Shown here piece after piece: positions 23,313-30,256 of a DNA stretch of 35,752 bases. The translations under genes were made by a program, and so were the position numbers. Origin of the DNA: an uncultured Lachnospiraceae bacterium (GTDB lineage Bacteria; Bacillota; Clostridia; Lachnospirales; Lachnospiraceae); contig CAMBLG010000020.1 in assembly GCA_945868435.1 (NCBI GenBank), forward strand, positions 1-35,752. The letters are read 5' to 3'. Numbering within the stretch: position 1 is the stretch's first letter; every line of letters starts with the position of its first letter. Under the pieces are notes generated by a model that worked only from the letters and a program-made list of their open reading frames with translations, was not told the DNA's origin and ran no database searches.

Positions 23313-24804
23313 GGAGTTCAATCGTTCGTATGAGGATTCTGTAAAGTCTATACAGCTTCCAAAGAGGCTTCAAAAAGATTACAAAATCGTGGATTGTCTT
23401 AAGGAATCTGACATCAAACATGTATATTTGCTGGAGGCAGCGGATGGAACGCTGTCTGTTCTTAAGGCATACAAGGCAGAATACACGTCACTTTTGGAAA
23501 ATGAATATCATATCATGGAGCAATTGAAAAATAAGCGAAATTGTCCGGTTCCAAAGACCATAGATTACTGGACCGATGAGAATTATGTTTTTTTCCTCCG
23601 GGAATATATCGACGGCAATTCGCTTCTTTCTATGTACGAAGGCGGCTATTTTGAATCGGATAAGGCGGTTATTCAAATGTCTATTGAACTGTGCTCTGTC
23701 ATAGCGAAGCTGCATGGTGAAAATCCACCGATCATCCACAGGGATATCAAACCGGAAAATTTCATATGGAATAAAAAAGATGAAAGGCTTTACCTGATCG
23801 ACTGTGATTCGGCCCGCTTCTATAAAGAAGGACAGGAGCGGGATACGCTTTTTCTGGGGACACCTACCCATGCAGCGCCGGAGGCGTATGGATATGCCCA
23901 GTGCGATGTGAGAAGTGATGTATATGGGATTGGGAAAACAATCCTTTATATGTGCTGCGGACGCACGGATGATAAGGCCGTGGTGGAATGTGATATTCCC
24001 AAATGTCTGCTCGGCATCATTAAAAAAAGCATCGCATTTTCTCCGGAGGACCGTTACTCAAGGGTAAAGTATATCTATCAGGATTTAAAGAAGCTGTATG
24101 ACCGGAAATACGAGGAAAAGTATTCTTTTCATAGAATAAGATATGGGGCGGCAATGCTTGCGGCCGTGCTTCTTGCGTTTGGTCTTGGTATCGTCTTTGA
24201 TCGAAGTGTATTGATACAACGTGGCAGCGGAGTTGTACAGACAGTGGCAGATACTGAGAATACACAAGACTGGGGATTGGTGCCGGTCGATTCGGAATAC
24301 ACAGGACCATCTCTGGCAGAGGCTTCCGACAGGGTGTCTATCGAGGTGTCCGGCTATCGCGAGTATGTGGATCGGATCATTACCTGTTACTATGAGATGG
24401 ACTTGGAGGGGATGGGAGAAGCCTATGATGAGCTGTTTACTGAGCTCTATGCCGCAGAAGATTTACAGGCTCTGGAGTGGACCGATGTGTCTAAGCTGGA
24501 TGAGATTCCGGAGAATTATCCCTACAAACCTTATCCCTACCGGGTATGTGATCCTCTGGCGTGCTATGATAACATCCTTTACACGAAAATTGGACATTAC
24601 GAAGATTACGGCGGTTCGATCTATGGTTTTCTGGATTATTCCCTCAACGAGGATAATGGCATGACGAATCTGCCTTTTTATCAATATTGCAATGGAGATG
24701 CTTCAGATCGGGAGACAAATTACAAGGAAGCTTTCGTTGAGGTGATCAATTGCGCCCTCCGGGGGGTTATGGACCAGGATGGGCTGGAGTTTTTGAATCC
24801 ATGA
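23293..24804 (+). CDS. Membrane Ser/Thr protein kinase (eukaryotic-like)
   Basis: This 503-aa kinase has the kinase domain at residues about 30-275: invariant Lys58 in VLKAY, alpha-C Glu70 or Glu72, HRDIKPENF (Asp151), a DFG variant IDCDSARF (Asp172), GTPTHAAPEAYG and SDVYGIGKTILYM. No Gly-rich loop consensus is present, but the key catalytic residues are, so activity is plausible. A single transmembrane helix (residues about 284-302) is followed by a 200-aa extracytoplasmic part with many Tyr, Asp and Glu and no PASTA repeats. This is a sensor-type topology with an unrecognised outer domain (VEVSGYREYVDRIITCYYEM onward). AGGGGGAA precedes the ATG within the HTH gene. It ends at a strong terminator. 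Confidence 0.9.
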   Translation: MIEKEIEEFNRSYEDSVKSIQLPKRLQKDYKIVDCLKESDIKHVYLLEAADGTLSVLKAYKAEYTSLLENEYHIMEQLKNKRNCPVPKTIDYWTDENYVFFLREYIDGNSLLSMYEGGYFESDKAVIQMSIELCSVIAKLHGENPPIIHRDIKPENFIWNKKDERLYLIDCDSARFYKEGQERDTLFLGTPTHAAPEAYGYAQCDVRSDVYGIGKTILYMCCGRTDDKAVVECDIPKCLLGIIKKSIAFSPEDRYSRVKYIYQDLKKLYDRKYEEKYSFHRIRYGAAMLAAVLLAFGLGIVFDRSVLIQRGSGVVQTVADTENTQDWGLVPVDSEYTGPSLAEASDRVSIEVSGYREYVDRIITCYYEMDLEGMGEAYDELFTELYAAEDLQALEWTDVSKLDEIPENYPYKPYPYRVCDPLACYDNILYTKIGHYEDYGGSIYGFLDYSLNEDNGMTNLPFYQYCNGDASDRETNYKEAFVEVINCALRGVMDQDGLEFLNP

Positions 24805-24823
24805 CTTGAATATGATATTTTGG

Positions 24824-24854
24824 TGCAGCAGTTTGAAATAACTGCTGCATTTTT
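24824..24854 (+). terminator. Terminator of HTH-kinase operon
   Basis: A perfect 10-bp stem TGCAGCAGTT/AACTGCTGCA with a 6-nt loop is followed by five T, 20 nt after the kinase stop. Confidence 0.9.
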
Positions 24855-24890
24855 GGCAGAACTTGAAAAAGATGATATAAATGGTATTTA

Positions 24891-24918
24891 TATAAGAATA
24901 GTTACTAGTCAGACGAGA
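24891..24918 (+). promoter_or_regulatory. TATARGAA...TTACTAGT motif, copy 1
   Basis: Just upstream of the glycosidase ATG, TATAAGAATAGTTACTAGT resembles the segment at 27181-27210 upstream of the secreted protein (same order, one gap, few substitutions). The TATAAG could be the -10 box; no matching -35 is seen here. Confidence 0.45.
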
Positions 24919-24923
24919 TTGTT

Positions 24924-26147
24924 ATGAAGATGAAAAGTGCGAAAAAGGTTCCGGAGGTAGATGAGAATGGGCAGTCCTCAGAATGGATTGGAACTTATAC
25001 CCAAAACTATGGCTGCGTCGGTCAAAATGGTGCGTGGAGTATCAATGACGATCCCACCTGGAATTTCAGGGAGGGAGATTTTAAGGCAATGGCCGATCTG
25101 GGAATCAATTACGTGCGCATTCAGTTTAGCATTAATTCTTTTGCCTATCCCGATTACAGCAAGGATCGCACCAAGGTGAACCGCGAACTCGTGGAAGAAC
25201 TGGATGATGTTGTGCGGTGGGGGCTGAAATATGGCCTTCACGTATCCATCTGTTTTCAGGGGTATCTGGACGATGATCTGGATGGTCTGGGGGCTATGAC
25301 CCCGGATGGAGCTAAAGAAAATGATTTTACTCCCGATCTGCTGGCTTCCAAGGAATCTTATGCGTTAAAGGGAAAGCTTTTGGCGGGCTTTGCGGGCAGA
25401 TATAAAAATGTTCCGGCAAAGAATCTCTCCTTTGAATTACAGAATGAAAACGATCTGGAAGCACAGCCTGTGGATGGAGTTCAGATGATGACCAGTGACC
25501 AGATGGCGGAACAGTTTATCATGCTTGCAAGGAGTGTCTGGAATGTTACACCCGAAAGAGGAGTCTCTCTTTCTACTACCGGTTTCAAATTGACAGAGAA
25601 ATATCGAAAGTATTGGAGCAAACTTGCCGAAGCGGGAATTAACATGGACTATCACTGTTATGAACCCAGAAGTTTTGTGGCACCGAGCGAGTGGGGACAT
25701 GTGGATGCCTCCAAAATGAAATGGCCAGGTTTTACGGATAACGATGGAATTACCTGGGATATGGAAAAGGTCTACCAGACCTACGTTGCACCTTGGAAGG
25801 AGCTGGCGGATGAGTACCATGTCGGCTTTAAGCTCGGGGAGTGTGGGATATTTGTATCAGGCGATTTATTTTCGACGACTCCTTACAGGCAAAAGGATGT
25901 AGTGGCCTGGGCAAAGGATTTTGCCACTGTGATGCAGAAGCATCAGGTGAGTTATGCAATCGGGAAATTTGCCGGAGAAACATTAGTGACAACCATTATT
26001 CGGGATGCGCTCCCTTCCCCGGAGTTGAATCAGATATATATTAAGAACGCAGTGTACACAAAGAAAACATATAGACTGGAAGAGTACACCCTTACTGTTT
26101 ATGTGAATGAGGCGCTTGCAAAAGCAGCCTTTGGGAAGAAAAAGTAG
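24924..26147 (+). CDS. GH5-like glycoside hydrolase, no signal peptide
   Basis: This 407-aa protein has a TIM-barrel cellulase-type fold. Beta1 is GAWSI...WNFREGDFKAMADLGINYVRIQFSI. The acid/base sits in LSFELQNEND (Glu175; NEN in place of the usual NEP). The His/Tyr strand is in MDYHCYEP and the nucleophile Glu306 is in GFKLGECGIF. Both catalytic carboxylates are present and correctly spaced (about 130 residues). There is no signal peptide, dockerin or carbohydrate-binding module, unlike most secreted GH5 enzymes. It either acts inside the cell or has lost its N-terminus. The ribosome site is weak (ACGAGA). Substrate unknown. It carries an upstream motif shared with the secreted-protein gene at 27233. 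Confidence 0.75.
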   Translation: MKMKSAKKVPEVDENGQSSEWIGTYTQNYGCVGQNGAWSINDDPTWNFREGDFKAMADLGINYVRIQFSINSFAYPDYSKDRTKVNRELVEELDDVVRWGLKYGLHVSICFQGYLDDDLDGLGAMTPDGAKENDFTPDLLASKESYALKGKLLAGFAGRYKNVPAKNLSFELQNENDLEAQPVDGVQMMTSDQMAEQFIMLARSVWNVTPERGVSLSTTGFKLTEKYRKYWSKLAEAGINMDYHCYEPRSFVAPSEWGHVDASKMKWPGFTDNDGITWDMEKVYQTYVAPWKELADEYHVGFKLGECGIFVSGDLFSTTPYRQKDVVAWAKDFATVMQKHQVSYAIGKFAGETLVTTIIRDALPSPELNQIYIKNAVYTKKTYRLEEYTLTVYVNEALAKAAFGKKK

Positions 26148-26217
26148 AGAAGGAAATATCACAAAAAGGGTATCAAATAGAAAAATTTGCATATACTGTA
26201 ATAACTGTAGAAATTGC

Positions 26218-26246
26218 TTGACATGAAGTTTGTGGTCGGGTAAGAT
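26218..26246 (+). promoter_or_regulatory. Consensus promoter of the AbiF-associated RNA
   Basis: TTGACA and TAAGAT are spaced exactly 17 nt. The start is expected near 26252-26254. It directs transcription into a structured, terminated leader ahead of the broken abiF gene. Confidence 0.8.
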
Positions 26247-26251
26247 AAATG

Positions 26252-26319
26252 CAGTGATCGCGTTGCAGAAACCTGTGAGGCCTGCGACCGGAGGAGAGCC
26301 TGCGGGATCTCCTCTTTTT
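26252..26319 (+). ncRNA. Small terminated RNA upstream of abiF (abiF-RNA-like)
   Basis: Between a consensus promoter and a terminator lies a stretch of about 67 nt. Helix 1 pairs GTTGCAG (26262-26268) with CTGCGAC (26282-26288) and encloses a small CCT/AGG stem. Helix 2 is the terminator: GAGGAGA (26291-26297) with TCTCCTC (26308-26314), then five T. The terminator loop holds CTGCGG (26300-26305), which can also pair with TTGCAG of helix 1, giving an alternative or pseudoknot pairing. Small structured RNAs (the abiF motif) are known upstream of Abi_2/AbiF genes and are thought to act as antitoxin or guide-like partners of the HEPN protein. That this RNA belongs to that family is my inference from position and shape; I cannot run the covariance model. 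Confidence 0.65.
26291..26319 (+). terminator. Intrinsic terminator between small RNA and abiF
   Basis: A 7-bp G+A/C+T stem with a 10-nt loop is followed by five T (26315-26319), only 21 nt before the abiF ATG. Read-through would be needed for abiF expression, which keeps the protein low relative to the RNA. Confidence 0.8.
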
Positions 26320-26339
26320 ACTTTAAGGAGATATTCAAT

Positions 26340-27013
26340 ATGCCAAAGATTTTTTTGAATTATGATCAGCAAATTGAAAAACTGAAGAGTGAGAAAAATC
26401 TACGGATTGATGATACGGCATATGCTACGGATATTTTAAGGCAAACGAGCTACTATTCATTAATTGGAGGGTATAAGGATATGTTACAAAACCGACGGAT
26501 TATCACTATATCAATCATGCGCAGAAGAAATATGGAAATGTTCCATTGTGGGTACTGACAAATGCGTTAACATTCGGTAATATTTCAAAAATGTATATGT
26601 TGCTTCCACAAGATATACAGATTAAAGTTAGCAGGAACTATCCGTGTATCAATGAAAGCCAAATGACTTCTATGTTGACTGTAATGGTAAAATTCAGAAA
26701 TGTTTGTGCACATGGTGAGCGATTATTTACATATAGAACCGTTGATAGCATTCCGGATTTACCAATACATAAGAAATTAGGCATAACTCAAAAAGGCACA
26801 CAATATATAAATGGAAAAAATGATTTGTTCTCTGTTGTAATTGCTTTAAGATACCTTTTGAACGATGGCTGGTATAGAGAATTTATAAAAGGACTTAAAG
26901 CTTTGATTGATAAGTACCTTAAGAAACACGATAGTATAGAGGAACAAGAACTATATGAGAGAATGGGATTTCCAGAAAATTGGAGAAAGATAACCAGATA
27001 TAGAAAACAGTAA
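26340..27013 (+). pseudogene. abiF: AbiF/Abi_2 HEPN-type abortive-infection protein, internal deletion
   Basis: Two frames together match one Abi_2 (AbiF) protein. The first (26340 to about 26495; AAGGAG before the ATG) gives the typical N-terminus FLNYDQQIEKLKSEKNLRID and YYSLIGGYKD. The second resumes at about 26500 in another frame with HYINHAQKKYGNVPLWVL, then ALTFGNISKMY. It carries the HEPN catalytic motif RNVCAHGERL (R-x4-H) and ends with LYERMGFPENWRKITRY. Full proteins have roughly 100-130 more residues in between, so an internal deletion with frameshift removed the middle. HEPN proteins of this class cleave RNA to arrest infected cells. As it stands no full toxin can be made. A fragment from the second frame would need an internal start (26546 is the first Met) and would keep the HEPN motif. 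Confidence 0.85.
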
Positions 27014-27047
27014 AAATATAAAGTGTCGGAAATTCTTCTGGATTCGA

Positions 27048-27081
27048 GCGCAGCAGTTGGGATAAACTGCTGCGCTTTTTT
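27048..27081 (+). terminator. Terminator after abiF remnant
   Basis: A perfect 11-bp stem GCGCAGCAGTT/AACTGCTGCGC with a 6-nt loop is followed by six T. Its core is the same as that of the terminator at 24824. Confidence 0.92.
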
Positions 27082-27136
27082 GTGATGTCAGGAGATTTGG
27101 CAGGATTTTGATATATTTATACAAAAAATGTCAAAA

Positions 27137-27154
27137 GTGGGCGGATGTGCCCAC
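27137..27154. repeat. GTGGGC hairpin upstream of secreted protein gene
   Basis: GTGGGC and GCCCAC are separated by 6 nt, placed just upstream of a TTGAGC/TATAGG promoter and not followed by T. The same 6-6-6 core occurs in the truA terminator (22805-22822). Here it may be an operator. Confidence 0.4.
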
Positions 27155-27157
27155 CAA

Positions 27158-27210
27158 TTGAGCGAATTAATTTGTTAAAATATAGGAAATAATTACTAGT
27201 TGTACAGAAT
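27158..27210 (+). promoter_or_regulatory. Promoter with TTACTAGT motif, copy 2
   Basis: TTGAGC (27158-27163) and TATAGG (27181-27186) are spaced 17 nt. They are followed by AAATAATTACTAGT, the motif also seen before the glycosidase gene. A consensus AAGGAGG precedes the ATG. Confidence 0.5.
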
Positions 27211-27232
27211 TACAATGTAAGGAGGAATTATT

Positions 27233-29593
27233 ATGAGGAAAGGACTAAAGAAAAGCGCAGCATTTCTTTTGGCTGTCTGCATGATTTTCTCGCTGTTTGC
27301 GGGAGTGCCGATGAGTGTGAAGGCTGAAGATGTGCCGCTGACAGGATTGTTTGTAACCGATTGTATTGCCGGCGCTGGCTTTGTTCAAGGCGAAGGCGCT
27401 AAAGTAACCTATTCGAAGTATATCACTGCAGATGTGTCGACCGAAGACAGATTGTATCTTAAGTATGCGGATACTAAGGAAGCGGAAGGAACACCTGTGA
27501 CTGCAGGTGCTATCAAAATTACTAAGGATAGGCAATCCGCAGAAGGAAAAGCAAGTGTCGAAGTATGTGAAGAGAATCCGAATTTTTGTGATTTTACTTT
27601 TAAAGAAACAGGCGATTATGTTGTAACATACACTGGAGAAGAGTCAAACAACACAATCACCATTCATGTACATTATCCCCTGCTTGGATTCTACAAAGAA
27701 AATAAACAAAATGTAGAGAATTTTATTAGAGATTTCTCGCTTGAAGGCGGAAAAAATAATACTGTCCATGTTATTCCGGATTTTTTGGATGGAGTGGAAG
27801 GTATAAAAAGCATAAAATATGAGGTTGAAGTGGATGGCGTGGACCCATCACTTGTTACTTTAGAGAATAAATCTTCATCAGAAAACCCATCAGGTACTGC
27901 AGGAGCGACAGTAACGATTGCGGCGGATGCAACAGGCGACTTTGTAATCAAGGTAGTCGGCACTGTAGAATATAAGGATGCCAAGAAGGAAGCGGACATT
28001 CTGAATGCATCTCTTTCTTGTCATGGGAAAATGACAGGCCTGGTTGCTGCATGGCCGGATGATTGGAATGATGATGGACCATTTGTAACAGAAATAACAG
28101 AGTACGGTAAATACTGGGAATTGAATTCAAAAGTTACGCATGTTTTGTACTTTGGAACCAAGGAGGGTGAAGGAACTCCTGCTCCATATACAGGAACCCT
28201 TACGATTACGAAAGTTGATGGTACAACGGATGCGGACACCGCAATTATTAAACATGAGGAAAATGATGCTGTGTGCGATGGCTTCTATGATGTGTATTTC
28301 AGTGGGCGCGAAAGCGGAACATATCGTATCACTGCGGAAGGAGGCTCATACATTACTGTAAATGTAGTAGAGCCGAATGCAGGATTTTTCTCTTCCTCTG
28401 ACATCGGCATTAACAGTTACCTGGACGAACAGGAAATGACATTCTCTGAGAGCAGCAATCGCACCTTCTACTTTGCTTACAAAGAGAAGCTTGGAGATGA
28501 TATTACTCTTGAAATCGTTAAGGATGAGAACAGACCGATGTTGGAGACAAACGGAAATTCGGATCAAGTAAATTTTACGGAGATATCTAAATCCGGTGAG
28601 TATACCGTTTATCAGATTACACTCGGAGAGAATTTTGAAATCAGTTATTGCGATGATTATGATTTTGTTTTACGGATTCGATATCCTGATGAGAATGAGG
28701 AGTCTTATGGGCTTATCCTGCATTCTCAAAGAGAAGGCTTTGTGTACACATGGCCGCAATGGGATGATAAAATTGGGGACGCTAATTATTACATAACCCC
28801 AATCTATGGTTTTGATAAGGTTGGCAGTCATCAAGATGAGAAGACAATCCTTTACTTTGGAAAGATGGATGCTGACGGAAATGTGACACCGGTGAGAAAT
28901 GTCGGCGATATTACCGCTGGGGATGGCGCACTCATCGAAAAGTATAAAGACGGAATTCCGGGATTTTATATCGTGACTCTTCCGCAACGTGAAAAAGAAT
29001 ACACCTTTACCTGTGGTGGCTCAAAGATTCGGATATATAGGGGTACGTCACTCATTCGTTTTTACACAGACGAGGCATGCACCGATAATAATGAAATATC
29101 AGACTATACATTCTTTGCAGGAGAAAACAAAGACTTCTATGTGAAGTTGGGGGGCTTTTCTTATGAAGAGGATAATGATTATGATTTTATTTTCGGTAAG
29201 GATGAGAATAGCAAATATAATGAAGAAAACCAATCTGGAGGCGATTATTATTTCCGAATCAATTATGAAAAGGGAGATAGTACGATAACGTCGAATTCTA
29301 ATGCACCAATTACCATTACGCAGATAAACGCTGACTCCGATGACCGTAAGTCCGAAAAGATATATAAGATTTCCGTCAAAAATAACGCTCCGGCACAGTT
29401 CGGTCTTTACATCGGAACCCAAATTCATTGGGATTGGAAAGAAGAGGAAATTATCCAGATTTGTAAGATGAAGACGGAAGCTGATACGAAAAGCACCTTT
29501 AAGGTCGATGAGAAGTATGTTACCATCGAAGAGGCTCCGCAGCCGAATGAGCTGGTTGGAGAAGGGGAGGACGTTATAATAAGGTTACATTGA
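27233..29593 (+). CDS. Secreted repeat protein, C-terminally truncated
   Basis: This protein has 786 codons and a clear signal peptide (MRKGLKKSAAFLLAVCMIFS... cleaved near VKAEDV). The body holds three related units at residues about 36-170, 268-400 and 499-640. Each has an entry TGLF/TGLV/EGFV, an LYFG-type strand (RLYLKY, HVLYFG, TILYFG), an extended Asp/Gly-rich beta region and a closing HVHYPLLGFY/NVVEPNAGFF/RIYRGTSLIRFY. Beta-sandwich folds of the adhesin or Ig-like kind are likely. The frame ends in an unrelated tail (VIIRLH). The +1 frame across the end reads NKVTLKKVSKIKCF, which looks like the true continuation into a fibronectin-type region. So the 3-prime end is frameshifted and cut, next to the second mobile element. 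No LPXTG is left. Function unknown; surface adhesion is an inference. Confidence 0.75.
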   Translation: MRKGLKKSAAFLLAVCMIFSLFAGVPMSVKAEDVPLTGLFVTDCIAGAGFVQGEGAKVTYSKYITADVSTEDRLYLKYADTKEAEGTPVTAGAIKITKDRQSAEGKASVEVCEENPNFCDFTFKETGDYVVTYTGEESNNTITIHVHYPLLGFYKENKQNVENFIRDFSLEGGKNNTVHVIPDFLDGVEGIKSIKYEVEVDGVDPSLVTLENKSSSENPSGTAGATVTIAADATGDFVIKVVGTVEYKDAKKEADILNASLSCHGKMTGLVAAWPDDWNDDGPFVTEITEYGKYWELNSKVTHVLYFGTKEGEGTPAPYTGTLTITKVDGTTDADTAIIKHEENDAVCDGFYDVYFSGRESGTYRITAEGGSYITVNVVEPNAGFFSSSDIGINSYLDEQEMTFSESSNRTFYFAYKEKLGDDITLEIVKDENRPMLETNGNSDQVNFTEISKSGEYTVYQITLGENFEISYCDDYDFVLRIRYPDENEESYGLILHSQREGFVYTWPQWDDKIGDANYYITPIYGFDKVGSHQDEKTILYFGKMDADGNVTPVRNVGDITAGDGALIEKYKDGIPGFYIVTLPQREKEYTFTCGGSKIRIYRGTSLIRFYTDEACTDNNEISDYTFFAGENKDFYVKLGGFSYEEDNDYDFIFGKDENSKYNEENQSGGDYYFRINYEKGDSTITSNSNAPITITQINADSDDRKSEKIYKISVKNNAPAQFGLYIGTQIHWDWKEEEIIQICKMKTEADTKSTFKVDEKYVTIEEAPQPNELVGEGEDVIIRLH

Positions 29594-29782
29594 AGAAAGT
29601 CAGTAAAATCAAGTGTTTCCGTTCATTTTCCCAACACAGAAACGAAGCACTTTCACCATGATTTTGAAGAAAATCTGCCCGGGTTGGATTCAAAATGATA
29701 TGGAAAGAAAGACTTGTAGCAATGACGTAACATGAACATCTGGTTCTGTTACAGATAAAAGTTTAAACGAAAGAGAGGTCAT
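29594..29782. other. Left boundary region of the second mobile element
   Basis: This gap contains about 25 codons that continue the secreted protein in another frame to about 29660, then sequence with no ORF or terminator up to the tnpV ribosome site. The junction between chromosome and mobile element must lie here or slightly earlier, but no inverted or direct terminal repeat was recognised. Confidence 0.35.
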
Positions 29783-30136
29783 ATGAATATGAAACTGACT
29801 TATACAAATGTAAATGGATACCTGATTCCGAACCTCACCTATAAATCCGGTGAGCAGATGGAGCAACTTGGCAAGTATGGTTTTCTTCGCAGAGATTATT
29901 TGAAAAACCATCGGAATTCAACGTATCAGGTGATGATTTTACAGGATACCATTGGAGAGCATCTTCTGGAAGTGGACAAGGCAGCTAGGCAACGGGAGGA
30001 AGTGATTCTGAAACAGTTGGAAGAAAAAGAACCACTGCCGGATAAGGAGAAAGATCAGATGGCATGGGTAAGAGCAGCCAATCAGCACAGAGCGATTGCG
30101 GAGGAGATTATCCTGAAAGAATTGATTTATGTATAA
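29783..30136 (+). CDS. tnpV: TnpV-like transposon protein
   Basis: This 117-aa small soluble protein has the TnpV pattern: LTYTNVNGYLIPNLTYKSGEQ (family YLLPNL), GKYGFLRRDYLKNHRNSTYQ, a charged middle and the end MAWVRAANQHRAIAEEIILKELIY. TnpV is carried by Tn4451-type and related mobilizable elements and is of unknown function. AGAGAGGT lies before ATG 29783 and a second ATG at 29789 is equally possible. It is the first gene of the right-hand element and ends before a strong terminator. Confidence 0.85.
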   Translation: MNMKLTYTNVNGYLIPNLTYKSGEQMEQLGKYGFLRRDYLKNHRNSTYQVMILQDTIGEHLLEVDKAARQREEVILKQLEEKEPLPDKEKDQMAWVRAANQHRAIAEEIILKELIYV

Positions 30137-30197
30137 GGATTGCCAGTAACCAATCTGGCAGGTAACTGATAAAAATAGAATATTGTGAGCGAAGTAA

Positions 30198-30231
30198 GGC
30201 GTGAGTCATAAAATATGGCTTGCGTCTTTTT
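30198..30231 (+). terminator. Terminator between tnpV and primase gene
   Basis: A 13-bp stem (30198-30210 with 30214-30226, four G-T wobbles and AAA loop) is followed by TTTTT. It ends the tnpV transcript. Confidence 0.75.
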
Positions 30232-30256
30232 CTTTGTCTGAAAGGAAGTGATAAGT

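Noticed and set aside
27245..29428. Antisense ORFs on the minus strand of the secreted protein gene
   Set aside because: They are shadows of a long real frame; no ribosome sites or motifs.
29594..29782. Terminal inverted repeats of the second element
   Set aside because: No sequence here has a convincing partner within the window; the other end lies outside.
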